A stretch of DNA of 62,282 nt from Anaerobutyricum hallii DSM 3353 (GCF_000173975.1 NZ_ACEP01000054.1:1-62282); one strand, 5' to 3'; positions 37,285 through 46,165 are shown, numbered from the stretch's first letter. The notes: generated by a model not told the origin, from the letters alone. A program made the numbers and translations.

Positions 37285-38364
37285 TTATTTTTTTCCGCAC
37301 AGGCAGGTGATTACGTCTGTGCAGTTAAAGCAGCGATTGCAGGAGATACAGGCTGCTTTTTCGTTTGAGGTTCTCCATTTGTTTGGCAGATCGGCTTCTC
37401 TTACTAATGGTCTGCCAAGAGAAATGGCGGTAAGAGAGGTTGATGATAGTATATGCTCTATGAAATCTGGGGAGCGGTAGCAGCCAACGCTGGATACTGG
37501 GATTTCCAGAGTATCAGATACGAGGAGGGCACTTTCTAAAAATTTGCCCTCTCGGTCGCCGTTTCTTAAAACAGGAGAGCAGGAAGCGCCGCTGTTGTCA
37601 GCACTGATTCCAGAAGAAACTTCAATGAAATCAATTCCTTTCTTTTCTAGTTCTTTACATACCCACAACATTTCTTCTGGTGTACTGGAATCAGAGACAA
37701 GATCACTGAAAGAAAGTTTTAAGGCAATTGGATAATCTACACCGACGGCATTACGAACGGAATCGTAAATCTCAAATAGCAGGCGGGAACGGTTCTCGAT
37801 CGGGCCACCATATTCATCCGCTCTTTTATTAAAATGTGGAGAAAGAAAGGTTGTTAATAAAAAGCCGTGTGCGGCGTGAATCTGCACACCGTCACATCCG
37901 GCTAATTTACATTTGCGGGCAGCCACACCAAAATCATGAACAACTTTTGCTAATTCGTCTTTGGTAGCCGCATGATAAATAATGCCATCAGCCACTTTAA
38001 TAGGTGATGAGGCAAAACGGTCGTAGCCATTCTTCCAGTCTGTGCGCGGGCCGGCATGCTGAAGCTGTACAAAAATACGGCTGCTATACCGATGGACTTT
38101 TGACACAATACTTCTCATATCCTCGAGATAGCCATCATATTCCGTATGTATCATTCCTGGGCCGTTACCGGCAGTCGAAGAAATCGCTTCCATACCAGTG
38201 ATAATCAGCCCGCATCCTCCACGGGCAGCATCTTCATAAATCTGCCTGTGCTGGTCTGTGATCCTTCCCTGATTCGCGCAGTATTCAAACATTGCACTCT
38301 TCACAATACGGTTCGAAATCACAATATTTCCTATACGATATGGTGTATGCATTAATTTACTCAT
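37285..38364 (-). CDS. NADH:flavin oxidoreductase, Old Yellow Enzyme family
   Basis: 359 residues covering the FMN-binding TIM barrel: RIGNIVISNRIVKSAM, GVQIHAAHGFLLTTFLSPHFN with the substrate His pair, NRSRLLFEI, and SVGCYRSPDFIE plus ISLGRPLVREADLP for FMN phosphate. The C-terminal Cys-rich stretch (ACISCNRCFNCTDVITCLC) recalls the 4Fe-4S motif of 2,4-dienoyl-CoA reductase relatives but the NADPH/FAD domain is absent. Likely reduces enones or unsaturated acids. GGAGGAGG before ATG. The gene stands next to, but opposite to, the FMN riboswitch. Confidence 0.9.
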   Translation of the reverse strand: MSKLMHTPYRIGNIVISNRIVKSAMFEYCANQGRITDQHRQIYEDAARGGCGLIITGMEAISSTAGNGPGMIHTEYDGYLEDMRSIVSKVHRYSSRIFVQLQHAGPRTDWKNGYDRFASSPIKVADGIIYHAATKDELAKVVHDFGVAARKCKLAGCDGVQIHAAHGFLLTTFLSPHFNKRADEYGGPIENRSRLLFEIYDSVRNAVGVDYPIALKLSFSDLVSDSSTPEEMLWVCKELEKKGIDFIEVSSGISADNSGASCSPVLRNGDREGKFLESALLVSDTLEIPVSSVGCYRSPDFIEHILSSTSLTAISLGRPLVREADLPNKWRTSNEKAACISCNRCFNCTDVITCLCGKK

Positions 38365-38627
38365 AAAAGTTCCTCCTCCAAAACAATTGCCAGAGTATTT
38401 TCAAATGCACTCCAGCCAGAGTAATTCTTTATAAATATCCGCAATAAACAAATATTTTTAATGTTATAGTTGATTTATAAAACTACAAAAACACTATCCT
38501 AATATATAGTTTAGCATTTTATCAGTCATCATCTATGGAGAAAAAAATACAAAATCTGGTATAAAAAATATGCACAATAATCTTGAATACATATCCATAA
38601 TGCGTTATAATAAAAAATGTAAATACA

Positions 38628-38846
38628 GAATCTTCGGGGATGGGTGTAATTCCCTACCGGCGGTGATTGTTACTGACTATTTAGCAGGCGGGTGAGTTAT
38701 AGAACTAGAGCAATTTTCAAATATGCTCTAGGTTATAGAAACTGCTTACATAGCTATAGATAAATCAGAGCATAAGCCCGCGAGCCATTGGCATGATTCG
38801 GTGCGAATCCGAAGCCGACAGTACAGTCTGGATGAGAGAAGAATGA
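38628..38846 (+). promoter_or_regulatory. FMN riboswitch with an insertion
   Basis: RFN element: ATCTTCGGGGATGGGTG, AATTCCCTACCGGCGGTGAT, AAGCCCGCGAGCC, GATTCGGTGCGAATCC, and closing TCTGGATGAGAGAAGA. It is about 80 nt longer than usual because one variable helix is expanded and holds a CTAGAGC hairpin insertion flanked by a 9-bp duplication. A terminator at 38946 follows. No riboflavin gene is next; a sugar kinase starts at 39317. Confidence 0.93.
38696..38740 (+). mobile_element. 27-bp hairpin insertion with 9-bp target duplication inside the FMN riboswitch
   Basis: Hairpin CTAGAGCA/TGCTCTAG (38705-38731) is flanked exactly by GTTATAGAA on both sides (38696-38704, 38732-38740). The hairpin ends match the CTAGAGC ends of the 8700-8861 element. 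This is the pattern of a transposed minimal element. Confidence 0.75.
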
Positions 38847-38945
38847 GAAGAAAGCGGTTTTTGCAGACGTATTGTTAGGTATAGATTTCTGGATGCCAGG
38901 CAGTATTTGATGTAACAGACAGCCTCAATAAAAGCGTAACTTCGT

Positions 38946-38973
38946 CCCGATATCTTATTATCGGGGCTTTTTT
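38946..38973 (+). terminator. Terminator of the FMN riboswitch
   Basis: CCCGATA/TTATCGGGG hairpin with CTTTTTTATTT. Probably the expression platform. Confidence 0.8.
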
Positions 38974-39169
38974 ATTTGTAAGAGCGATTCCCGTTCTTAG
39001 TAAAATGAAGAACCCTCTGGGAAATTTCATTTAAGTTAACTAAGCAGGCTTTTAATCAACTTCCCTATTCACACTTCATAATTTGGAGATAATGTATTTT
39101 GGATAGATAGAGTGTATTTGCAAATATTTTTACGAACACATTCTATTATTCTGAATTTTTTAGAAGACA

Positions 39170-39276
39170 GGAGAAATTATTATATCAGATGTGAGATGAC
39201 TCCACCTCTGTAGGTGGCGAGCAACAAATCAGTATCAGTGGGAGAGTTAATCCCCATCTGATATAATGATTTCTCC
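39170..39276 (+). repeat. 85-nt branched repeat, copy 2, with extended outer stem
   Basis: Inner 85 nt match 31985-32071. Here the outer stem continues: GGAGAAAT and TTATATCAGATG pair with CATCTGATATAA and ATTTCTCC (one mismatch in 22). Inner hairpins CCACC/GGTGG and TGGG/CCCA. It lies 40 nt before the start of the sugar kinase gene. Confidence 0.78.
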
Positions 39277-39316
39277 GTCTCCTATCACTTTTACCAAAAG
39301 AATGGAGGAAAACAAA

Positions 39317-40855
39317 ATGAATTATTATCTTGGATTTGATGCAGGCACACAGAGCGTAAAGGTCGCAGTCTATGATGAGGATATGAATTGCATCGTATCA
39401 TCTTCCGCACCGACAACATTAACCTATCCAGAACCAGGCTGGGTAAGCATGGACGTTGACGAATATCTCGCCCTCACCATCAAAGGGATGAAAGAATGTG
39501 CATCCCAGATGAAAGAAAAAGGGCTTGATGTCACAAAGATTAAGTCCATCATGGGCGATGGTGTCATTTGTGGAATCTGCGGTGTAGATAAAGATGGTAA
39601 TGCGATTACACCATACATTAACTATCTGGACTCCCGTACAAAGGAAGATGTAGAACTCGTAAATAGCTGGGAGTTGGAGATTTTCGGAAAAGAGACAGGT
39701 AACCCGGAGGCAAACTGTATGTTTCCTGCAATGTTTGCCCGCTGGTTCCTGAAAAATATAGAAGGCTTTAAAGAAAATGGTGCGAAGTTTATCCACGATG
39801 CTCCATATGTATTAGCACATCTTGCCGGACTTTCTGCAAAAGATATGTTTGTTGACTGGGGAACTATGTCCGGGTGGGGGCTTGGATATAAAGTAGAAGA
39901 AAAATGCTGGTCAAAAGAACAGCTTGACATTCTCGGTATCCCAGAAGAAATGATGCCTCGTATCGTAAAACCGTGGGATATTATCGGACATTTAACAGAA
40001 GAAATTGCACAGGAAACCGGACTCCCGGCAGGAATCCCAATCTGTGGCGGAGCAGGAGACACGATGCAGTCCATGATTGGAAGCGGCAATATGGAACCAG
40101 GACAGGCAGTAGACGTAGCGGGAACCTGTTCTATGTTCTGTGTATCCACAAAAGGAATCATCCCAGAACTAAGCAAAAAAGGAGCCGGACTTGTATTTAA
40201 CAGTGGGTCCCTTCCAGACACTTACTTCTACTGGGGATATATCCGTACCGGCGGACTTGCCCTGCGCTGGTTTAAAGATAATATCTGTAAAAAAGCAGAA
40301 GACGGCAGCTACTATCAGGTATTAGAAAAAGATGCCAGGAAAGTTCCGGCAGGCTCTAATGGTGTACTTTTCCTCCCGTATTTAACAGGTGGAATCAACG
40401 ATATTCCAGATGCCGTAGGCTGTTTCTTAAACATGACAATGGATACCGATCAGGCAACCTTATGGCACGCTGTATTAGAAGCCATCGGTTATGATTACAT
40501 GGAAATTACAGACTTATACCGCTCCGCAGGCATTGACTTAAGCCGGATCACCATCACGGAAGGCGGAAGCCGTGATAATATGTGGAATCAGATGAAAGCC
40601 GATATGTTAGACAGCCGCACAGTAACACTGGAGAATGCAGCAGGAGCGGTTATGACAAACTGTATGTTTGGGGCATATGCCGTTGGCGATGTGGATAATA
40701 TTGCAGAGGCATTAACTGGGAATATTCATTTGAAGAATGAATTTGAACCGAATGAGGAGAATGTGACATTTTATCGCGGACAGTATGAGAAGAAAACACA
40801 TCTGGTGAAGGATACAATGAAAGAGGCATTTAGCATCTTGGCAGAATTAAGATAA
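39317..40855 (+). CDS. FGGY family carbohydrate kinase, xylulokinase-like
   Basis: 512 residues from MNYYLGFDAGTQSVKVAVYD, with ATGGAGGAAAA upstream. The phosphate-1 motif DAGTQSVK, the GGAGDTMQSMIG region, DVAGTCSMF adenosine-type motif and EGGSRDNMWNQMKADML near the C-terminus define the FGGY fold. It phosphorylates a sugar, perhaps xylulose or another ketose; the exact sugar is not clear. Element I follows the stop after about 10 nt. The leader has the 85-nt branched repeat and, further up, the FMN riboswitch. Confidence 0.87.
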   Translation: MNYYLGFDAGTQSVKVAVYDEDMNCIVSSSAPTTLTYPEPGWVSMDVDEYLALTIKGMKECASQMKEKGLDVTKIKSIMGDGVICGICGVDKDGNAITPYINYLDSRTKEDVELVNSWELEIFGKETGNPEANCMFPAMFARWFLKNIEGFKENGAKFIHDAPYVLAHLAGLSAKDMFVDWGTMSGWGLGYKVEEKCWSKEQLDILGIPEEMMPRIVKPWDIIGHLTEEIAQETGLPAGIPICGGAGDTMQSMIGSGNMEPGQAVDVAGTCSMFCVSTKGIIPELSKKGAGLVFNSGSLPDTYFYWGYIRTGGLALRWFKDNICKKAEDGSYYQVLEKDARKVPAGSNGVLFLPYLTGGINDIPDAVGCFLNMTMDTDQATLWHAVLEAIGYDYMEITDLYRSAGIDLSRITITEGGSRDNMWNQMKADMLDSRTVTLENAAGAVMTNCMFGAYAVGDVDNIAEALTGNIHLKNEFEPNEENVTFYRGQYEKKTHLVKDTMKEAFSILAELR

Positions 40856-40865
40856 AGTAACAATC

Positions 40866-41010
40866 AGCCGCACCTAAAGAGAGAAGCTCCCTATATCTGT
40901 GACTCTATCACTGTGGGTTGGATGCGAGCGCATAAGCGAGCATTCAACCTGCCGCTATGAAAGAAACAAATAGGAAGCAGGGGCTTCTTTAGTTTCGTCT
41001 GTCATCCGAT
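40866..41010 (+). repeat. Variable-stem palindromic element, copy I (degenerate)
   Basis: CTAAAGAGAGAAGC at the left pairs imperfectly with GGGGCTTCTTTAG at the right; core reduced (GACTCTATCACTGTGGGTTG, GCGAGCGCATAAGCGAGC). Begins just after the kinase stop in the same orientation. The left core half is like copy A. Confidence 0.7.
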
Positions 41011-41078
41011 TGAATTATTTTTCCACCATCCGCCCTTGATAAATAGCAAAACTTTTGATATAATAATCGCTGACCTTT

Positions 41079-41168
41079 GGAGATGTACCCAAGTGGCTGA
41101 AGGGTCCGCACTCGAAATGCGGTAGGTCGGCTATAACCGGCGCGAGGGTTCAAATCCCTCCATCTCCG
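41079..41168 (+). tRNA. tRNA-Ser (CGA)
   Basis: Type II tRNA of 90 nt: acceptor GGAGATG/CATCTCC, anticodon stem CCGCA/TGCGG with loop CTCGAAA (anticodon CGA), long variable arm TAGGTCGGCTATAACCGGC, T arm GAGGGTTCAAATCCCTC. No encoded CCA. Confidence 0.96.
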
Positions 41169-41280
41169 TTAAGATATTAGAGCATTCTTCGAACATGCTC
41201 TGCAAATATGAATTACAAGAGCGGCAAGGCTTTAAAGATAAGTCATGTCGCTTTTCTTCTTATTGAAACGAGGTGAAATA

Positions 41281-43959
41281 GTGGAAAATATCGTAATGGG
41301 AATTCTGGCACATGTAGATGCAGGAAAGACAACTTTATCGGAAGGAATGCTCTATCTGTCAGGAACGGTGCGTAAGCTTGGACGCGTAGATCACAAGGAT
41401 GCATTTCTTGACACTTATTCTTTAGAGCGAGACAGAGGAATCACCATCTTTTCGAAGCAGGCAGTTTTTTCATTGGGAAATAGACGAATCAATCTTTTAG
41501 ATACGCCGGGACATGTTGATTTTTCTGCCGAGATGGAGAGAACACTACAGGTACTTGATTATGCGGTACTTGTTATCAGTGGAGCAGATGGTGTACAGGG
41601 ACATACGGAAACGCTGTGGAAGCTTTTAAAACTTTATGAGATTCCTACATTTATTTTTATCAATAAGATGGATCAGCCAGGAACAGACAGGGAAAGTCTG
41701 CTTACGGAATTAAAGGAACGTCTGGACGAAGGATGTATTGTTTTCGGTAAGGGAAAAAATGTAGAATCCCTAGAAGAAATAGCAATGACAGATGAAGTAG
41801 TGCTTGATTATTTTATGGAGCATGAAACCGTAAGAAATGAGGACATTTGCCGTCTTATAAGGGAACGCAAGATTTTTCCATGCTATTTTGGCTCCGCATT
41901 AAAGCTTGACGGCGTACAGGAATTACTTGCAGGATTTGAAGAGTACATGAAGCCATTTGATGGGAAAAAAGGATTTGGTGCGCGGGTATTTAAGATTTCG
42001 AGGGATGATAAAGGAGAGCGTCTGACATTTTTAAAGGTGACAGGCGGTAAGCTTGTTGTAAAAATGCCGATAAATAAAGAGGAAAAAATCAATCAGATTC
42101 GTATTTACTCTGGTGCAAAATATGAGGCAGTAAATGAAGTCGAAGCGGGAGGGGTCTGTGCGGTGACGGGGCTTTCTTCTTCCTATATCGGTCAGGGGCT
42201 TGGTGTGGAAAAAGGAACAGCAGCTCCATTTTTAGAGCCGGTTCTCACTTATCAGATGATTCTGCCGGAGGGAGCGGATACGACAAAGGTTCTTAGGGAG
42301 TTGAAGCAATTAGAGGAAGAAGAACCGCTGCTCAATATTGTCTGGAATCCGGCACTGGAAGAAATTCATGTGCAGCTTATGGGAGAGGTGCAGACGGAAA
42401 TTTTGAAAACAATGATTGCCGAACGTTTTCATCTTGATGTGGAATTTGGCACAGGTAAAATTGTATACAAAGAAACGATTAAAAGTCCGGTTGTGGGAGT
42501 GGGACATTATGAGCCACTTCGTCATTATGCGGAAGTACATCTTAAAATGGAGCCGTTAGAGGCAGGAAGTGGTCTTGTTTTTGATACGGATTGCAGCGAG
42601 GATGTATTGGATAGAAACTGGCAGAGACTAATTCTCACCCATTTGCAGGAAAGAGAGCATCCGGGTGTTCTTACGGGGGCTCCGATTACAGATATGAAGA
42701 TAACGATTGTGGCAGGAAGAGCGCATTTGAAGCATACAGAGGGCGGAGATTTTAGACAGGCAACATACCGGGCAGTTCGTCAAGGATTAAAATCAGCGGA
42801 AAGTGTGCTGTTAGAGCCGTGGTATTCGTTTGTGTTAGAAGTTCCATCGGAACAGGTCGGCAGGGCAATGTCTGATATCGGGCAGATGAACGGAAGTTTT
42901 GAAGGACCGGAAGCAGAAGATAAACAGGGCATGGTACGTCTTACCGGAACAGCTCCGGCATCAGAAATGCGGGATTACCAGCGGGAAGTCTGGGCATATA
43001 CGAAAGGCCGTGGACGAATTACCCTCACATTAAAAGGTTATGAGCCTTGCCATAATGCGGAAGAAGTTATCGAAGAAATTGGATATGACAGTGAGAGAGA
43101 TGTGGATAATCCTACCGGTTCTGTATTTTGCGCACATGGTGCGGGTTTCCTTGTCAAATGGGATGAAGTTCCGGAATATATGCATATCAAGGAGGACTTT
43201 TTGGCAGAAAAACCGGGTATAGAACAAGATGAGGTGATGGCAGTACAGATGGGGAATCATTGTAATTATTCTGGCGGTTATTCCTCCAGCTACGATGATG
43301 ACCCAGAACTTCTCACCATAATGGAACGAGAATTTGGCTCAAAGCAAAAAGAAAGAGACCGCTATAGCAGTTACCGCAAACAGACTGTTTCAACACCAGT
43401 CCGCCACACAACTGTAATAAAAGAAAACGAACCGAAAAAGGAATATTTACTAGTAGACGGGTACAATATTATTTTTGCATGGGAAGAATTGAACGAGCTG
43501 GCAAAGGCAAGTATAGATGCAGCGAGAAATAAACTGATGGACATTTTAAGTAATTATCAGGGCTTTATTGGCTGTACATTAATCCTTGTTTTTGATGCGT
43601 ATAAGGTCAAAGGCAATCAGGGAGAAGTGCAGAAGTATCACAATATTTATGTCGTGTATACCAAAGAGGCGGAGACTGCAGACCAGTATATTGAAAAGAC
43701 GACTCACGAAATCGGCCGAAAGTATAAGGTGACGGTAGCGACTTCCGATGCCTTAGAGCAGGTCATTGTTATGGGACAGGGAGCTTATCGAATCTCTGCG
43801 AGAGATTTCTATGAGGAAGTAGAGCGGACAGAAAAACAGATTCGGGAAATCAACGAGAGGGAACGAGGAGAAAAAAGAAATTATCTTTTAGATTATGCCA
43901 AGGAAGAAGATGCCAGAGAGATGGAGAAAGTCCGACTTGGAAAGACAACAGAGAAATAG
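41281..43959 (+). CDS. TetM/EF-G-like ribosomal GTPase fused to a Rae1/YacP-type NYN nuclease
   Basis: 892 residues from GTG (AGGTG upstream). Residues 1-640 are a ribosomal-protection-type GTPase: AHVDAGKT (10-17), DTPGH (74-78), NKMD (128-131), domain III LLNIVWNPALEEIHVQ, domain IV GADFRQATYRAV-like and LEPWYSFVLEVPSEQVGRAM. A linker of about 80 residues leads to a NYN/PIN domain (719-870): EYLLVDGYNIIFAW, LVFDAYK, ETADQYIEK, TSDALEQV, with the acidic residues kept. YacP/Rae1 cuts mRNA in the ribosomal A site in Bacillus. The fusion would bring a nuclease to the GTPase's binding site. Confidence 0.9.
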   Translation: MENIVMGILAHVDAGKTTLSEGMLYLSGTVRKLGRVDHKDAFLDTYSLERDRGITIFSKQAVFSLGNRRINLLDTPGHVDFSAEMERTLQVLDYAVLVISGADGVQGHTETLWKLLKLYEIPTFIFINKMDQPGTDRESLLTELKERLDEGCIVFGKGKNVESLEEIAMTDEVVLDYFMEHETVRNEDICRLIRERKIFPCYFGSALKLDGVQELLAGFEEYMKPFDGKKGFGARVFKISRDDKGERLTFLKVTGGKLVVKMPINKEEKINQIRIYSGAKYEAVNEVEAGGVCAVTGLSSSYIGQGLGVEKGTAAPFLEPVLTYQMILPEGADTTKVLRELKQLEEEEPLLNIVWNPALEEIHVQLMGEVQTEILKTMIAERFHLDVEFGTGKIVYKETIKSPVVGVGHYEPLRHYAEVHLKMEPLEAGSGLVFDTDCSEDVLDRNWQRLILTHLQEREHPGVLTGAPITDMKITIVAGRAHLKHTEGGDFRQATYRAVRQGLKSAESVLLEPWYSFVLEVPSEQVGRAMSDIGQMNGSFEGPEAEDKQGMVRLTGTAPASEMRDYQREVWAYTKGRGRITLTLKGYEPCHNAEEVIEEIGYDSERDVDNPTGSVFCAHGAGFLVKWDEVPEYMHIKEDFLAEKPGIEQDEVMAVQMGNHCNYSGGYSSSYDDDPELLTIMEREFGSKQKERDRYSSYRKQTVSTPVRHTTVIKENEPKKEYLLVDGYNIIFAWEELNELAKASIDAARNKLMDILSNYQGFIGCTLILVFDAYKVKGNQGEVQKYHNIYVVYTKEAETADQYIEKTTHEIGRKYKVTVATSDALEQVIVMGQGAYRISARDFYEEVERTEKQIREINERERGEKRNYLLDYAKEEDAREMEKVRLGKTTEK

Positions 43960-44034
43960 TTGAAAAACGAGCATAATTCCTACCGAAATGGTATAGTATG
44001 TGCAAAAAAACAATAGAAAAAGCCCTCATATTTG

Positions 44035-44063
44035 TTGACTTTTTAAAGTCCCTATGATATATA
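44035..44063 (+). promoter_or_regulatory. Promoter of the SufC/SufB-like pair with overlapping dyad
   Basis: TTGACT (44035-44040), 17-bp spacer, TATATA (44058-44063). GACTTTTTAAAGTC (44037-44050) is a perfect dyad across the -35 and TCCCTAT...ATGGGA overlaps the -10. Possible Rrf2/IscR-type operator, by inference from gene content. Confidence 0.7.
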
Positions 44064-44103
44064 TGGGATTTAGGCGTTACATAAGAATTTAGAGGAGGAT
44101 ACT

Positions 44104-44817
44104 ATGCTCGAATTACAAAATATCAGCTATTTAGTTGATGACGATAATAAAGAAATTTTAAGAGATATTAATCTTGCATTTGATGAGAAGTTTGTTGCGA
44201 TTACCGGACCGAATGGAAGTGGAAAGTCCACCCTGGCTAAGATTATTGCTGGAATTTTAAAGCCAACCTCCGGTAAGATTTTATTAGATGGAGAAGATAT
44301 TACAGATTTAAGCATTACAGAGAGAGCAAATAAAGGTATCAGTTATGCCTTTCAGCAGCCTGTAAAGTTTAAGGGATTAAAGGTAAAGGATTTAATGAGC
44401 GTTGCTTCAGGAAAGACCTTAGATATTAAGGGAATCTGCGATATTCTTTCAGAAGTAGGCTTATGTGCGAGAGACTACATTAACAGAGAATTAAATGGCA
44501 GTCTTTCCGGTGGAGAGCTTAAGCGTATTGAGATTGCGATGATTAAGGCGAGAGCGACAAAGCTTTCTGTATTTGACGAGCCAGAGGCAGGAATTGACCT
44601 GTGGAGTTTTAACAGTCTGATTCATGTATTTGAGGACCTTCATGAAAAGACAGACGGTACGATTCTGATTATTTCCCATCAGGAGAGAATCCTTGAGATT
44701 GCAGACAGAATCATTGTAATTAATGATGGACTTGTGGAAAAGAGTGGAAAGGGAGAAGATGTTATTCCTGAACTCCTTTATAAATCAAGTATGTGCCAGA
44801 AGTTAAGCAGAGATTAG
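44104..44817 (+). CDS. SufC-like ABC ATPase of a minimal Suf system
   Basis: 237 residues: Walker A GPNGSGKST, Q-loop SYAFQQPVKFKGL, signature SLSGGELKRIEIAMI (the SufC form of the motif), Walker B LSVFDEPEAGIDLWS and switch ISHQE. The pair with a SufB/D-like scaffold 12 nt downstream indicates Fe-S cluster assembly in the cytoplasm, not transport. No SufS, SufU or SufD is next to it, so sulfur must come from an enzyme elsewhere. Confidence 0.9.
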   Translation: MLELQNISYLVDDDNKEILRDINLAFDEKFVAITGPNGSGKSTLAKIIAGILKPTSGKILLDGEDITDLSITERANKGISYAFQQPVKFKGLKVKDLMSVASGKTLDIKGICDILSEVGLCARDYINRELNGSLSGGELKRIEIAMIKARATKLSVFDEPEAGIDLWSFNSLIHVFEDLHEKTDGTILIISHQERILEIADRIIVINDGLVEKSGKGEDVIPELLYKSSMCQKLSRD

Positions 44818-44829
44818 GGAGGAAAAATC

Positions 44830-45747
44830 ATGGATTTAATACAGAAAGAATTGTTAGAAGAGATTGCCGGACTTCATGAAGTGCCAGCAGGTGCCTATAA
44901 TATTCGTGCGAATGGAAAGGCAGCCGCAAGAAATACAACTGCTAATATTGATATTGTTTCTAAAGAAGATAAGCCGGGAATTGATATTATCATCAAACCG
45001 GGAACAAAAAAAGAAAGTGTGCACATTCCCGTTGTAATCAGTCAGACTGGATTAAATGACCTTGTTTATAATGATTTTCATATTGGTGAGGATTGTGATG
45101 TAACAATCGTAGCAGGCTGCGGTATTCATAACAGCGGTGACGGGCTTTCTCAGCATGACGGTATTCATGAATTTTTTGTTGGAAAGAATTCAAAAATCCG
45201 TTACATTGAGAAGCATTACGGACAGGGTGACGGCAAGGGCGGAAAGGTAATGAATCCTAAAACCATTATCCATCTTGATGAAAATGCTTATTTTTACATG
45301 GATACGGTACAGATTAAAGGTATTGACAGTACCATGCGTGAGACAGATGCTGACTTAAAGGCTGGGGCAAAGCTTGAAATCTCCGAGAAACTTATGACAC
45401 ATGGCGAACAGACAGCGCAGACACAGTTTTCCGTTGATTTAAATGGAGAGGGAAGTAGTGCGAACGTTGTATCCCGTTCTGTTGCCCGCGATGATTCTGC
45501 ACAGTTATTCCGCGCAAAAATCGCAGGAAATAATGCCTGTGCCGGTCATAGTGAGTGTGATGCGATTATTATGGATAATGCAAAAGTCCGTGCAATTCCG
45601 GAGTTAGAGGCAAATGACCTTGATGCAGAGCTGATTCATGAAGCAGCTATCGGAAAGATTGCAGGCGAGCAGCTTATCAAGCTTATGACACTTGGTCTTA
45701 GTGAAGAAGAAGCGGAGGAAATGATTATTTCCGGATTCCTGAAATAG
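44830..45747 (+). CDS. SufB/SufD-like scaffold of a minimal Suf system
   Basis: 305 residues, shorter than SufB (about 470), with the beta-helix core: HIPVVISQTGLNDLVYNDFHIGEDCDV, GCGIHNSGDGLSQHDGIHEFFV, SVARDDSAQLFRAKIAGNNACAGHSECDAIIMD, PELEANDLDAELIHEAAIGKI and SEEEAEEMIISGFL. The conserved Cys in AGHSECD and the Glu/His in HEAAIG correspond to the SufB cluster site. Together with the SufC-like ATPase this is a two-gene SmsCB-type system. Confidence 0.9.
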   Translation: MDLIQKELLEEIAGLHEVPAGAYNIRANGKAAARNTTANIDIVSKEDKPGIDIIIKPGTKKESVHIPVVISQTGLNDLVYNDFHIGEDCDVTIVAGCGIHNSGDGLSQHDGIHEFFVGKNSKIRYIEKHYGQGDGKGGKVMNPKTIIHLDENAYFYMDTVQIKGIDSTMRETDADLKAGAKLEISEKLMTHGEQTAQTQFSVDLNGEGSSANVVSRSVARDDSAQLFRAKIAGNNACAGHSECDAIIMDNAKVRAIPELEANDLDAELIHEAAIGKIAGEQLIKLMTLGLSEEEAEEMIISGFLK

Positions 45748-45892
45748 GGAAAATTTTATTTTCAGGTTCTTAAAATCGTGTTATAATATGTTCCGCAACT
45801 ATTTTGCAGGACAAATGTAGTTTGCAAGTTATAGAGGAATCGTTTAGAATATAAAGAATAACAGCGAATAAGAATAATAGGGGGCTTCTTTT

Positions 45893-46165
45893 ATGAGACA
45901 ATGTATGGATATGGATAACTTACACAACAGATTAAAAAGAGTAGATGGACAGATTAAAGCGATTGACCGTATGATTGAGCAGGATGTTCCCTGTGAAGAC
46001 ATTATTATTCAGATTAATGCTGCCAAGACTGCCTTACATAAAATTGGCCAGGTTGTGTTAGAAGGACATCTGAATCACTGTGTGAAGGATGGAATTGAAC
46101 ACGGAGATGCAGAGAAGACAATCGCTGATTTTGCAAAGGCGCTAGAATATTTTTCAAGACTGTAA
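45893..46165 (+). CDS. CsoR/FrmR family metal- or thiol-sensing repressor
   Basis: 90 residues, all-helical DUF156 family: RLKRVDGQIKAIDRMIEQDVPCEDIIIQI and LEGHLNHCV. The Cys-His-Cys copper triad of CsoR is present (Cys in VPCED, His and Cys in GHLNHC). Extra Cys at MRQCMDMD. The target could not be seen; no copper exporter is adjacent. The Suf-like pair ends 146 nt upstream. Confidence 0.9.
   Translation: MRQCMDMDNLHNRLKRVDGQIKAIDRMIEQDVPCEDIIIQINAAKTALHKIGQVVLEGHLNHCVKDGIEHGDAEKTIADFAKALEYFSRL

Noticed and set aside
41281-43959. Acquired tetracycline-resistance gene
   Set aside because: Base composition and context are chromosomal, no mobile element is adjacent, and the C-terminal nuclease is foreign to TetM/TetO.
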